A stretch of 64,000 bases of DNA from Hallerella porci (GCF_003148885.1 NZ_QGHD01000002.1:62001-126000), one strand, 5' to 3'. Counted from the stretch's first letter, positions 17,141 to 26,068 are shown. Made by a program: numbers and translations. The notes: generated by a model from the letters alone, not told the origin.

Positions 17141-18625
17141 ATGTTTCCCTTTCCCCAACTTTCCGCAGCCGAAGCCGCAGAACTTATCCGCCCAAACGAA
17201 ATCGTCGGAGTTTCCGGTTTTACTCTTGCCGGTTATCCGAAAGCAGTTCCGCAAGCTCTTGCAGAACGCACCGAACGTTTGCACGCAAATGGCGAAGAAT
17301 TTCAAATCACTCTTTTTTCGGGAGCGTCAACGGGAGATGAATGCGACGGCGCACTCGCCCGCGCCCATGCGATTCACTGGCGTGCGCCTTATCAATCCAA
17401 TAAAAATTTGCGAAGCGCAATTAACTGCGGCGAAGTCCATTATACCGATGCGCATTTGGGAATGATGGGAAGACTCGTGCGAACGGGAGCGCTTCCCACG
17501 CCGACGACTGCGATTATTGAAGTCACCGATGTGACCGCTGACGGGAAAATCCGTCTTTCGATGTCTTGCGGAAATTCCGTTGAATTTTTGCAACGAGCGG
17601 ACCGCGTCATTTTAGAACTCAATTCTCTTTATGGCGATGCACTTTTCGGAATGCACGATTGTTATTTGCCCGAACTTCCGCCGCATGCGTCACCAATTCC
17701 TGTTTCCCAAGTTTTGGACCGCGCTGGAAACGATTTTGTTCAAATCGATCCGAAGAAAATTGTCGGCGTTGTCCGCACAAATGTCGGCGATTCCATTCGT
17801 CCATTTACAGAACCCGATGCAATTTCCCAAACGATTGCGGGACACATTTTAGAATTCCTCGCCCACGAACGAAAAAAAGGAAGACTTCCCGCAAATTTAC
17901 CGTATCAAAGCGGCGTCGGAAATGTGGCAAATGCCGTGCTCACCGCGATGGCTCGCGATTCAAAACAAGAACCGGTCAGCCTCTTTACCGAAGTCATTCA
18001 AGAAGCGGTTTTTGAGCTCATTCAAAACGATAAACTCGTCGGCGCAAGCGGTACAGCACTTACATGTTCATCGAACGCCCGCGAATATTTAAAAGCGGAT
18101 GCGAATGCTCTCAAAAAGAAATTTATTTTGCGCGCACAAGAAGTTTCGAATCATCCCGAAGTCATCCGAAGACTCGGTGTGATTTCGATGAACACTGCCC
18201 TCGAATTGGATATTTTCGGCAACGTCAATTCGTCACACGTTTGCGGTTCTTCGATTATGAACGGCATCGGCGGCGCCGCGGACTTTTCTCGCAATGCGCT
18301 TCTCGGATTTTTCATGACGCCTTCAACGGCAAAAGACGGCACCATTAGCGCAGTCGTCCCTTACGTTTCTCATGTGGATCACACCGATCACGAAACAAAC
18401 ATTTTTGTCACAGAGCAAGGTCTCGCCGACCTTCGCGGACTTGATCCCGTTTCACGCGCCCGCTTAATTATCGACCGTTGCGCGCATCCCGCTTATCGTC
18501 CACAATTAAATGTTTTTTTAAATTACAGTTTAAATTCGGCAAAAGGAAAACACATTCCGATTGCTCTTGACCGAGCATTCAATATGCACTTGCGTTTTCT
18601 TTCTACCGGAACGATGGCAGAATAA
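17141..18625 (+). CDS. Acetyl-CoA hydrolase/transferase family (succinyl-CoA:acetate type)
   Basis: A 494-residue class I CoA-transferase of the acetyl-CoA hydrolase/transferase family (Cat1/AarC group). N-terminal VGVSGFTLAGYPKAVP and GASTGDECDGAL are typical. The catalytic Glu is in LFTEVIQEAVFEL, and GNVNSSHV and GIGGAADFSRNA follow. It probably moves CoA between succinyl-CoA or propionyl-CoA and acetate/succinate. It lies immediately before the methylmalonyl-CoA decarboxylase genes, which supports a role in succinate/propionate fermentation. Exact substrate pair not determinable. Confidence 0.85.
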   Translation: MFPFPQLSAAEAAELIRPNEIVGVSGFTLAGYPKAVPQALAERTERLHANGEEFQITLFSGASTGDECDGALARAHAIHWRAPYQSNKNLRSAINCGEVHYTDAHLGMMGRLVRTGALPTPTTAIIEVTDVTADGKIRLSMSCGNSVEFLQRADRVILELNSLYGDALFGMHDCYLPELPPHASPIPVSQVLDRAGNDFVQIDPKKIVGVVRTNVGDSIRPFTEPDAISQTIAGHILEFLAHERKKGRLPANLPYQSGVGNVANAVLTAMARDSKQEPVSLFTEVIQEAVFELIQNDKLVGASGTALTCSSNAREYLKADANALKKKFILRAQEVSNHPEVIRRLGVISMNTALELDIFGNVNSSHVCGSSIMNGIGGAADFSRNALLGFFMTPSTAKDGTISAVVPYVSHVDHTDHETNIFVTEQGLADLRGLDPVSRARLIIDRCAHPAYRPQLNVFLNYSLNSAKGKHIPIALDRAFNMHLRFLSTGTMAE

Positions 18626-18643
18626 CTTTCCACTTTGAAATTC

Positions 18644-18651
18644 TATTTTTG
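18644..18651 (+). promoter_or_regulatory. TATTTTTG promoter element of the decarboxylase operon
   Basis: An exact TAnnTTTG lies 33 bases before the mmdA ATG. The leader carries an AAAGGA ribosome site, so this operon has a conventional leader, in contrast to the neighbouring CoA-transferase gene. Confidence 0.5.
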
Positions 18652-18684
18652 CAAATGCAACTATAGTCTTTCAAAGGAACTCAA

Positions 18685-20238
18685 ATGGCAATTAGACAAG
18701 AACTCCTTGATCAACTTGAAGAACGCAGAAAGTTTGCGCTTTCCTCAGGCTGCGGTCCGGAAAAGGCCGAAGCCCGTCACGCAAAAGGTCTTTTAACCGC
18801 CCGCGAACGCATTAGCGATTTAGTCGATGATGGTTCATTCCAAGAAGCGGGAATGTTCGTGGATCACGATGTCCGCGGTTTTGGTTTTGAAAAGAAGCAT
18901 CTCGCTGGCGACGGCGTCGTCACCGGAATCGGCAATATCGATGGTCGTCCAGTTACCGTCATTTCGCAAGACTTTTTAGTCAGCGGCGGATCTCTCGGCA
19001 GCCGTCATGCGCAGAAAATGTCCGAAGCGATGCAGCGTGCCATTGAACTTGGCACTCCGATTATTTCTGTGAACGATTCGGGTGGAGCTCGCATTCAAGA
19101 AGGTGTGAAAAGTCTCGCTGGCTACGGAAAAGTTTTCCGCGCGAATGTTCTCGCATCGGGAGTCGTTCCGCAGATTGCAGTGATCGCAGGTCCTTGCGCC
19201 GGCGGTGCTTCTTATAGTCCCGCACTCATGGACTTCTGCATTCAGCTCAAAGACAATTCGAATATGTTCATCTGCGGTCCGCAGGTGATTAAAGCTTCGA
19301 CCGGTGAAGAAGCTCCTCTCGAAAAATTTGCATCGGCAAATGCACACGCAACAGTTTCGGGAAATATTCACTTCGTCGCAAACGATGACAAGCATGCATC
19401 GCAAATCATCAAGAAGCTTTTGAGCTTCCTCCCGTCGAACAACGCAGAACAACCTCCGCACAAACTCACCGACATTACCCTCGAAGACGATAACGGCATG
19501 AACGAACTCATCCCATCCGATTCGAATCGTCCGCTCGATGCATACAAAGTAATCGAACGCCTCGTCGATGCCGGAGAATGGCTCGAAGTCAAACGCGACT
19601 TTGCAAAAAATATCATCACCGGTTTCGGTCGTATTAACGGCATGGTCGTCGGTATCGTCGCCAATCAGCCGACTTATAAAGCGGGCTGCTTAGACATTGA
19701 TTCTTCGGACAAGGGCGCCGAATTCGTCATGTTCTGCGATGCGTTTAACATTCCAATCGTCACCTTGACCGATGTGCCGGGCTTTATGCCGGGTCTTGCT
19801 CAAGAACGCGGAGGCATTATCCGTCACGGCGCAAAGATGCTTTACGCTTATGCGTCTTGCACAGTTCCTCTCGTTACAGTCATTATGCGCAAGGCTTACG
19901 GCGGCGCATACATCGCAATGGCTTCGAAGGATCTCGGTGGCGATGTCGTCTTCGCGTGGCCGACTGCAGAAATCGCAGTGATGGGCGCCGAAGGCGCTGC
20001 AAAAATCATTTACAAGAAAGAACTTGCCGCAGCAGAAAACAAGGATGAACTCTATAAGTCCCTCGTTGCCGACTACCGCGAAAAGTTCTCGAAGCCTTAT
20101 CAAGCTGCAGAATCGGGCATCATTACCGATGTCATCAATCCTGCAGAAACCAAGGCGAAAGTCTCTCTTGCTTTGAGAGCTCTGCTTTCAAAGCGGGTCA
20201 AACGTCCCAATAAAAAACACGGATTGAGTCCCCTATGA
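18685..20238 (+). CDS. mmdA: Methylmalonyl-CoA decarboxylase alpha subunit (carboxyltransferase)
   Basis: A 517-residue biotin-dependent carboxyltransferase of the PccB/MmdA crotonase-like family. It has SRHAQKMSEAM, NDSGGARIQEGV, GPCAGGASYSPAL, DVPGFMPGLAQERGGIIRHGAKMLYA and RKAYGGAYIAM. This acyl-CoA fold, not the OadA aldolase-like fold, points to methylmalonyl-CoA (or similar acyl-CoA) rather than oxaloacetate. It transfers CO2 from the substrate to biotin on the MmdC-like carrier. ATG has AAAGGA upstream. Codon use is richer in AAG and CTC than in the neighbours, suggesting strong expression. Stop overlaps the next start as ATGA. Confidence 0.92.
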   Translation: MAIRQELLDQLEERRKFALSSGCGPEKAEARHAKGLLTARERISDLVDDGSFQEAGMFVDHDVRGFGFEKKHLAGDGVVTGIGNIDGRPVTVISQDFLVSGGSLGSRHAQKMSEAMQRAIELGTPIISVNDSGGARIQEGVKSLAGYGKVFRANVLASGVVPQIAVIAGPCAGGASYSPALMDFCIQLKDNSNMFICGPQVIKASTGEEAPLEKFASANAHATVSGNIHFVANDDKHASQIIKKLLSFLPSNNAEQPPHKLTDITLEDDNGMNELIPSDSNRPLDAYKVIERLVDAGEWLEVKRDFAKNIITGFGRINGMVVGIVANQPTYKAGCLDIDSSDKGAEFVMFCDAFNIPIVTLTDVPGFMPGLAQERGGIIRHGAKMLYAYASCTVPLVTVIMRKAYGGAYIAMASKDLGGDVVFAWPTAEIAVMGAEGAAKIIYKKELAAAENKDELYKSLVADYREKFSKPYQAAESGIITDVINPAETKAKVSLALRALLSKRVKRPNKKHGLSPL

Positions 20239-21029
20239 CAACAACAGAACAACAAACAGGCGTCGTCAAGGCGACTGGTCCCTATCCCGTTCCCGAACGG
20301 TTTAAGGAACAGCTGGCCATTATGCCGGACTCGATTAGCGCTCCGATTAAAGAACAGTTGACTTTAATGCCCGATTCAACGGTCCTCGAGATCTACGAAG
20401 GCGGTCACAAGACTTCTGTCCTCTACAAGACGAACGCTCAATCGCGCGAAGCTAATGCCCGTCAAGACAGCGTACGAAAAGAAAACGGAGCAAATAATGC
20501 GCTCCCGATCGCCAAAGCAAAACTCGGTTCCAACTATGTAACGGAACAGGGCGAAGTTCAGCAATTCACGCTGGGCAAGTTGGCAGAATTCCAAGCGACG
20601 GGTCTTATCATCGTGATGATTGTGATCGTTTGCATCATGATTCTCACGTATTTGATGGGCTACGTGGTCAATAAGTTCATCGTTCCGCTGACAACGAAGA
20701 AGGCGCCGGAAGCTGCTCCTAAAGCTCCCGCTCCCGCAGTCGCTCCGGTGAAAATTGCCCCCGCACACTGCACCTTGGATCCGAATGCACCGAGCGTTCA
20801 TCCGGGCTTTACCAACAAGCAGTTGCAAGCGTTCTTAAGCATCGCTGCCATTTCGGCTTTGGATATTCATCCGGGCCTTACGAACGAACAGTTGGCGATG
20901 ATTTTTGCTGTTGCCGCAGCCGAAGTTCTCGGCGGTCCAGTGAAAGTCGTCAAATTCAAATCACAAAATTCGACCGAATGGGCTTGGACTGCTCAAGGTC
21001 GCGCAGAATTACAATACAACGGGCTCTAA
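20235..21029 (+). CDS. OadG/MmdD-like decarboxylase subunit with two internal duplications
   Basis: A 264-residue subunit far longer than the usual 80-120 residues of OadG/MmdD. Residues 1-120 are soluble and contain a duplicated KEQL-x2-MPDS motif (24-33 and 39-48). One membrane helix spans about 121-148, with the topology of OadG. An Ala/Pro linker follows, then two copies of HPG-F/L-TN-x-QL with a following Ala-rich helix (189-209 and 212-232), and a tail resembling the delta/epsilon subunit end. It probably joins the membrane beta subunit to the carboxyltransferase. The extra N-terminal domain has no function I recognise. Confidence 0.8.
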   Translation: MTTTEQQTGVVKATGPYPVPERFKEQLAIMPDSISAPIKEQLTLMPDSTVLEIYEGGHKTSVLYKTNAQSREANARQDSVRKENGANNALPIAKAKLGSNYVTEQGEVQQFTLGKLAEFQATGLIIVMIVIVCIMILTYLMGYVVNKFIVPLTTKKAPEAAPKAPAPAVAPVKIAPAHCTLDPNAPSVHPGFTNKQLQAFLSIAAISALDIHPGLTNEQLAMIFAVAAAEVLGGPVKVVKFKSQNSTEWAWTAQGRAELQYNGL

Positions 21030-21047
21030 GCTCAAGAGGATAACACT

Positions 21048-21443
21048 ATGAAGAAAACCCTCCGCATCAGTTTTGAAGGTAAGAGCTACGACGTCGAAGT
21101 CGAAGTTCTCGACAACAATCAGGTCGCTCCGGTTGCAGTTGCTCCCGCCGCAGCCGCTCCAGTCGCCGCAGCACCCGTTGCTGCAGCAGCCCCCGCACCT
21201 GCACCTGCTCCCGCTGCCCCTGCCGCAGCCGGCACGCCGGTTCCGAGCCCGATGATGGGTATCGTGTTCAAGCTCAAGGTGAAAGTGGGCGATAAGGTAA
21301 CGAAGAACCAAGAAATCGCCGTTCTCGAAGCGATGAAAATGGAAAACTCCATCATCAGCCCGTGCGACGGTACCGTTGCTTCCATCGATGTTAAGGAACA
21401 GGACTCGGTCTCGGAAGGTCAAGTCCTGATGACCATCGCCTAA
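21048..21443 (+). CDS. mmdC: Biotin carrier subunit of the decarboxylase
   Basis: A 131-residue biotin carboxyl carrier. An N-terminal beta segment (1-25) is followed by an Ala/Pro-rich hinge of about 40 residues. The biotinyl domain follows with PSPMMGIVFKLKVKVGD and the attachment motif EAMKMEN (biotinyl Lys97). It carries CO2 from MmdA to the membrane decarboxylase MmdB. A strong GAGGA ribosome site precedes the ATG. The repeated Ala/Pro codons make an alternative-frame open stretch that is not a gene. Confidence 0.93.
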   Translation: MKKTLRISFEGKSYDVEVEVLDNNQVAPVAVAPAAAAPVAAAPVAAAAPAPAPAPAAPAAAGTPVPSPMMGIVFKLKVKVGDKVTKNQEIAVLEAMKMENSIISPCDGTVASIDVKEQDSVSEGQVLMTIA

Positions 21444-21455
21444 AGGATTTCACCT

Positions 21456-22619
21456 ATGAGCGGAATCATTAACTCAGTCACAGAGATGTTCACATCCGGA
21501 ACCGGATTCTCGATGATCACGGGTCCGATGGTTGTGATGTGGATTGTCTGCTTTGTGCTGATGTACTTAGCCATCGTCAAGAAGTACGAACCGTTACTTC
21601 TTTTGCCGATTGCGCTCGGTGCACTTGCTGTGAATATTCCTACCCGCGGCTTTTACGAAGGCGGCTGGGGCATTGAAGGAATGTTTACTCCGACAGCAGG
21701 CTTGTACTATTACATTAGCCAAGGCATCCACCTGGAACTCTTCCCACCCATTATCTTCCTCGGCGTCGGTGCGATGACCGACTTCGGCCCTCTTATTGCA
21801 AACCCGCGGACTTTGATCCTCGGCGGCGGTGCACAATTCGGCGTGTTCATCACGATGTTCTGCGCAGTTGCCTTCGGCGGATTCTCTCTCGGTGAAGCAG
21901 CCTCGATCGGTATCATCGGTGGCGCAGACGGTCCGACTTCCATCTTTACGGCGAACAAACTTGCGCCGCATTTGATTGGACCGATTGCCGTTGCCGCTTA
22001 TACTTATATGGCACTCGTGCCTTTGATTCAGCCGCCTATTATGCGCGTCATGACAACTCCGAAAGAACGCGTCATCCGCATGAAGAGCCTTCGCAAAGTT
22101 TCAAAGCTCGAACGCATTGTCTTCGCAGTGATGGTAATGATTGTTTGCGTGCTCGTCGTCCCCGATGCTTCGGCATTGATTATTATGCTGATGCTCGGAA
22201 ATATCTTCAAGGAATCTGGCGTTGTCGAACGTTTGGTGAAGACTTCGCAGAATGAATTGATGAATATCGTCACGATTTTCCTCGGCACTTCCGTGGGGCT
22301 CACGATGTCTGCAGACATCTTCCTCCAACCGAAGACTTTGATGATTATCGCGATGGGCGTTGTCGCATTCGGCTTCTCCACTTTCGGCGGACTTTTGCTC
22401 GCCAAAATCATGAACAAGTGCTCGCCCAATAACCCGGTGAACCCGCTGATCGGTTCCGCAGGCGTTTCTGCAGTCCCGATGGCAGCACGCGTTTCTCAGG
22501 TCGAAGGCGCCAAATACGATCCGCAAAACTTCCTGCTCATGCACGCCATGGGTCCGAACGTTTCCGGTGTGATCGGCACTGCGATTTGCGCAGGCTACAT
22601 GATTTCTCGCCTCGCTTAA
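21456..22619 (+). CDS. mmdB: Sodium-pumping decarboxylase beta subunit
   Basis: A 387-residue integral membrane protein of the OadB/MmdB/GcdB family that decarboxylates carboxybiotin and pumps Na+ outward. Key segments are FLGVGAMTDFGPLIANPRTLILGGGAQFGVF, the conserved Asp in GIIGGADGPTSIF, PLIQPPIMR and NPLIGSAGVSAVPMAAR, plus the final HAMGPNVSGVIG. About ten membrane helices. AAAGGA precedes the ATG. It is the last gene of the operon before a strong terminator. Confidence 0.94.
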   Translation: MSGIINSVTEMFTSGTGFSMITGPMVVMWIVCFVLMYLAIVKKYEPLLLLPIALGALAVNIPTRGFYEGGWGIEGMFTPTAGLYYYISQGIHLELFPPIIFLGVGAMTDFGPLIANPRTLILGGGAQFGVFITMFCAVAFGGFSLGEAASIGIIGGADGPTSIFTANKLAPHLIGPIAVAAYTYMALVPLIQPPIMRVMTTPKERVIRMKSLRKVSKLERIVFAVMVMIVCVLVVPDASALIIMLMLGNIFKESGVVERLVKTSQNELMNIVTIFLGTSVGLTMSADIFLQPKTLMIIAMGVVAFGFSTFGGLLLAKIMNKCSPNNPVNPLIGSAGVSAVPMAARVSQVEGAKYDPQNFLLMHAMGPNVSGVIGTAICAGYMISRLA

Positions 22620-22635
22620 GTTTTAGCGATTCACA

Positions 22636-22670
22636 AAAAAGTCCGAAGCAATTCGGACTTTTTATTTTTC
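22636..22670 (+). terminator. Terminator of the decarboxylase operon
   Basis: A 12-bp stem (22636-22647 with 22652-22663) with GCAA loop, ending in a T run. A classic intrinsic terminator. Confidence 0.9.
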
Positions 22671-22754
22671 CTTGAAAATTTCACGCAGCATTTTTCAAAA
22701 AAATTTTTCATTCCACTTTTTCTGCATTCGCAAAATTTTCATTTTTATCCAAAT

Positions 22755-22781
22755 AAAAAAGCAGAACTATTTCTGTTCTGC
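22755..22781 (-). terminator. Terminator of the lipoprotein/TIGR02147 unit
   Basis: On the minus strand the 7-bp stem GCAGAAC/GTTCTGC with a seven-base loop is followed by TTTTTTATTT. It lies 29 bases after the lipoprotein stop. Confidence 0.8.
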
Positions 22782-22810
22782 CTTTCCGTTTTTAACATTC
22801 ATTTTTCTCG

Positions 22811-24061
22811 CTAATCGATGCGGAAAATTTTCACATCCTTAATTTGGTAACGATTTCTATGCTTGCCTAAATTAAATTCTAAGCGGGCAAAAAGATCATC
22901 AACATAAGCGATATATTCAAATTCATACGATTTCCAAATCGTTTCCATTTGCACATGCCTCTGCAGCGCTTCAGTATGATAAGTATTATAGGAACCTAAA
23001 CGCACGGTAATCTGCGTTGCGGAATCCGCAAATGCGGTAAAAATGAGTTTATAACGGCGCCCTTGAATTAGCGGAATATCTTCGTGAATTAGCTGCACAC
23101 TATAACTATTCGTCCCCGCTTGCGTCACATTCACCGTCATGCTGTTATCCGCCAAACTCGTATCTGCAAAGCCGCCGAGTTGATTGACCAAAATCCAATT
23201 GCGATTGTCCGCAAAATTTCCATTTGAAACCCAGTTGGAATCGATAATATCATATCGCGAAAGCACAGAGTCATCAAAATCATCTTCCGTATTTCCATTC
23301 GAAAAATACGCAAGATGATGCGCTGCCGAGAAAGCCCGCGCAAAGCGCACCGTCAATGAATCCCAAAGAATGGAATTATGCAAAGCATCAAAACGAATCG
23401 TATCGCCGTCCATCGCTGCAGCAGTCATCGGGAGATCATTCACCCATTCTGCGACGCAGAAACGCACAGTAAGCGAAAGCGCTCCATTATCCGCAACATC
23501 CAACTGATTTTGTAAATAGCGAACTTCTAAAGAATCCAATCCCGCAAACGAGAATGTAAACGGCACATACGAACCCGCAATTTTTAACGAGCCCGTCATC
23601 TGCGGCTGTTCCGCTACCGGAGAAAAATGCGCACCGATTTCTTTTAAATAACCTGAGCCGTCAATTTCAATATCGCCAAATGCCGCTTTCCAATCATCGC
23701 GTCCATTTTCGTCTTCGGCGAATGCGATTTTCATCGGCGCTTCTACCGCATATTCCGGCCAAAGAGTTAAGCCTTCGGCAAGGTCAAATCCCACGTAGAT
23801 GTAATAGCTCGAATACGCAGAAAGCCGCCACAAAGAAAGGCTTAAATCATCCACGAGAACCGAATCCGATTCCGAAGCCATTTTCGCAAAGCCATTTTTC
23901 GGCTTCGCACCGTAATCCACCACAAAATGCGCTTCAAAAGAATGTGCTTGAATTTCGGGATTTCCAATTTCAATTCCCGCTTGATCCGACGAATTGCTAC
24001 ACGCCAAAAAAATGAAGGCGTATAAACCTAAACCAAATATGCCGAATCGTTTTGCGCGCAT
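22811..24061 (-). CDS. Lipoprotein with C-terminal carbohydrate-binding-like domain
   Basis: A 416-residue lipoprotein: MRAKRFGIFG, hydrophobic core, FLAC lipobox (Cys21), then SNSSDQAG. The middle is a beta-rich region of no known family. The last 140 residues (VSNGNFADNRNWILVNQ, VQLIHEDIPLIQGRRYKLIFTA, NLGKHRNRYQIKDVKI) resemble the CBM4/9-type carbohydrate-binding jelly roll. It likely sits on the outer or inner membrane surface. The start overlaps the stop of the upstream TIGR02147 gene as TAATG, so the two are co-translated. Confidence 0.7.
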   Translation of the reverse strand: MRAKRFGIFGLGLYAFIFLACSNSSDQAGIEIGNPEIQAHSFEAHFVVDYGAKPKNGFAKMASESDSVLVDDLSLSLWRLSAYSSYYIYVGFDLAEGLTLWPEYAVEAPMKIAFAEDENGRDDWKAAFGDIEIDGSGYLKEIGAHFSPVAEQPQMTGSLKIAGSYVPFTFSFAGLDSLEVRYLQNQLDVADNGALSLTVRFCVAEWVNDLPMTAAAMDGDTIRFDALHNSILWDSLTVRFARAFSAAHHLAYFSNGNTEDDFDDSVLSRYDIIDSNWVSNGNFADNRNWILVNQLGGFADTSLADNSMTVNVTQAGTNSYSVQLIHEDIPLIQGRRYKLIFTAFADSATQITVRLGSYNTYHTEALQRHVQMETIWKSYEFEYIAYVDDLFARLEFNLGKHRNRYQIKDVKIFRID

Positions 24062-24909
24062 TACATTCCTCGCGTTAAAGGAAACAGCTGGATGTTCACT
24101 TGAACAACCTCATCGCCTGTTCCCGCTTCACTAGAGAAATCTAATAGTTCTTTGCGCATAAGTTGCAAATGTTTTTTTAAAACTGGAAAATCTTTGGCTT
24201 GAATCGCAAATGTCACCGCAGAAATATCGCGTTTTTCCGCGGGAACCGTTTCCATCGACTCTTTCGCTAGATCGAGCATTTGCCGATGATAATTGCGAAC
24301 AAGCATTCCTTTCGCTTCGTCATCGGTCGTAAGCAACGAATCCGCTTGACGATAACCGTTCGCCGTTTTCCGAATTAAACCCAACGAGGTCAATAATTTC
24401 AACGATTCCGCAGCCTGAGCCGGAGTAATCGTCCCGCCGAGATGACGCGAAATCCATTCGGGCGCAGGATTAAAATTTTTGAGCTCCACCAATTCGCGGA
24501 TAACGGAATGATACCATTCTGTAAAAATGCGAAATTGCGCTTCGTCCAATTTATGAAGCCTTGAACCCGGAGTTGCCTTCACCAAATTCGCGTAATAGAA
24601 AGATTTTTCGGAATCGGTTTGCGCTTGATTAAAGAAGACCAAATTTTCAAAATAAACCGCACGTTCGTCCGTTAAATTCAAACCTTGGACGATTTTTATC
24701 ACCGTCGTCTTCGTGATATTGCGCTTTCCATCCATCACCAATTTCAAATGCGCATGACTCGAAAGCCCCGCTTTGGCGGCAAAAGACCGCAAACTAAAAC
24801 TCGGCTCCGTCGCCTTTTTAAAAGCGTAATAATCGTGCAGAAATACGCGGTAGTTCGTGTATTGCAAAACATCCGGCAGAGTCATATTTTTCTTTTCTGC
24901 ACTTTCCAT
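24061..24909 (-). CDS. TIGR02147 family protein (HTH plus DUF4423-like)
   Basis: A 282-residue member of the TIGR02147 family, first described as a paralogous set in Fibrobacter succinogenes. The N-terminal YTNYRVFLHDYYAFKKA and SLRSFAAKAGLSSHAHLKLVMDGKRN look like a helix-turn-helix region. The rest (DUF4423-like) has FTEWYHSVIRELVEL and NIQLFPL at the end. A DNA-binding regulator role is inferred, unproven. ATG 24909 is used; a second ATG at 24885 is possible. It overlaps and precedes a lipoprotein gene, the same arrangement as at 44868-47206. Confidence 0.85.
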   Translation of the reverse strand: MESAEKKNMTLPDVLQYTNYRVFLHDYYAFKKATEPSFSLRSFAAKAGLSSHAHLKLVMDGKRNITKTTVIKIVQGLNLTDERAVYFENLVFFNQAQTDSEKSFYYANLVKATPGSRLHKLDEAQFRIFTEWYHSVIRELVELKNFNPAPEWISRHLGGTITPAQAAESLKLLTSLGLIRKTANGYRQADSLLTTDDEAKGMLVRNYHRQMLDLAKESMETVPAEKRDISAVTFAIQAKDFPVLKKHLQLMRKELLDFSSEAGTGDEVVQVNIQLFPLTRGM

Positions 24910-24989
24910 AATCTTAAAATAGCAGAATTTACTTTCAAAATAAAGAGTGAATTGTGTAATTCTGTTTACATTTGAAACCAACGAAAAAT

Positions 24990-25535
24990 TTACTCATTTC
25001 CCGCAAAAATAAAACTATAACGATTGTGATTTAAAAATTTTCCGTGTAAAAATTCTGCATCTTTCGCCATTCCTTCGAATGCAAAACCCAAACGCTTCGC
25101 GAGCGCATTGCTTTTTTCATTTTTTTCTGCCGCCGAAATTTCGATCCGATGCATTCCCCATTTTTGCAAATAATGCAACACCAAAGTTAACGCTTCGGTC
25201 GCATAACCTTCGCCTTCAAATTCACTGCCCAAAAAGTAGCCGAGCGATGCCGCAAAATTTTTTTTATCCATCCATTGAATAATCACTTCGCCGATTAAAG
25301 CGCCATCGTCCAATCGCCGAATGCCGAGCGCACCGCCGTTTCCCATTTCCCGCTGAACTTGATACGATTCAATGCGAGCGTAGGCGTCCGCCATCGTCGA
25401 AAATTTTTCTATCCAAGGAAACCATTCGCTCAAACTTTCCCGAGATGAATCGACGAGATATAAATATTCCTCGGAATCTTCGGGTTCTAAAAACGCAAGC
25501 GCAATGCGTTCGCCTTCTAAAATTTCATCGGGCAT
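24990..25535 (-). CDS. GNAT acetyltransferase, RimJ/RimL type
   Basis: A 181-residue GNAT-fold acetyltransferase. It opens with the typical LEGERIALAFLEPEDSEEYLYL and has YFLGSEFEGEGYATEAL, the acetyl-CoA loop (Q/RxxGxG/A replaced by EFEGEGYA), and NEKSNALAKRLGF. The family acetylates N-termini of ribosomal proteins or small amines; the substrate here is unknown. ATG 25535 is preferred because GGA lies upstream and it directly follows the preceding lipoprotein stop (TGAAATG). Earlier ATGs at 25547 and 25556 would overlap that gene. Confidence 0.85.
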   Translation of the reverse strand: MPDEILEGERIALAFLEPEDSEEYLYLVDSSRESLSEWFPWIEKFSTMADAYARIESYQVQREMGNGGALGIRRLDDGALIGEVIIQWMDKKNFAASLGYFLGSEFEGEGYATEALTLVLHYLQKWGMHRIEISAAEKNEKSNALAKRLGFAFEGMAKDAEFLHGKFLNHNRYSFIFAGNE

Positions 25536-25536
25536 T

Positions 25537-25953
25537 TCATTCCACATCTTGCACATAAAATGCTCGCTGACATTCTACATTCGAAAGATCGTCGCATTCA
25601 AATTTTTTGGCGGGATAAAAATCTCCCGTGACCCGCGTAAAATGAACCGCAGAAGTATCGCGCCATTTGCGACTAAACGCTAATGTATCCGAAAGATAAA
25701 TGCTATCGCCTTTGACTCGCTTTCCATTTTCATCGACATCGTATAAAAAGAAGCAACCTTTTCTCGCGCAGCGTCCGGAAAATTGAAAAGAAACTTCGCC
25801 ATAAATCGTGCGGCAAAACGAAGAATTTTCCACTTGCGCCGAAAGTTTACGTAAGCCCGCTACCGTCGTTTCTTGACAAGAAGAAAACGAAGAATCATCG
25901 CTGCACGCAAGCAAAAATGCCAATAAAATCGCTGTCCAAATTTTCCATTTCAT
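25537..25953 (-). CDS. Small Cys-containing lipoprotein of unknown function
   Basis: A 138-residue lipoprotein: MKWKIWTAILLAFLLAC lipobox with Cys17, then SDDSSFSS. It has further Cys residues (in SSCQ, SFCR, GRCARKGCF, FECDD, VECQR) that could form disulfides. No family recognised. ATG 25953 is preceded by TAATTTTG with a 5-base gap. It is followed by the GNAT gene in the same unit. Confidence 0.7.
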   Translation of the reverse strand: MKWKIWTAILLAFLLACSDDSSFSSCQETTVAGLRKLSAQVENSSFCRTIYGEVSFQFSGRCARKGCFFLYDVDENGKRVKGDSIYLSDTLAFSRKWRDTSAVHFTRVTGDFYPAKKFECDDLSNVECQRAFYVQDVE

Positions 25954-25958
25954 CAAAA

Positions 25959-25966
25959 CAAAATTA
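25959..25966 (-). promoter_or_regulatory. TAATTTTG promoter element before small lipoprotein gene
   Basis: On the minus strand TAATTTTG-TTTTG-ATG, an exact TAnnTTTG 5 bases before the start codon. Confidence 0.5.
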
Positions 25967-26056
25967 AAAAATTTGCCGATTCAAAATATCGTATTCGAAA
26001 ACATTTTTCTTTTTAAAATCCAAAAAATTTTTCTAGAAACTGCGAAGAAAACTTTG

Positions 26057-26064
26057 TAAATTTG
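26057..26064 (+). promoter_or_regulatory. TAAATTTG promoter element before azlC
   Basis: TAAATTTG-TGCT-GTG: exact element 4 bases before a GTG start, with no Shine-Dalgarno. It supports GTG 26069 as the real start. Confidence 0.55.
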
Positions 26065-26068
26065 TGCT

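Noticed and set aside
21073-21385. Open frames on both strands within mmdC
   Set aside because: They arise from the Ala/Pro hinge codons; only the biotinyl-domain frame is sensible.
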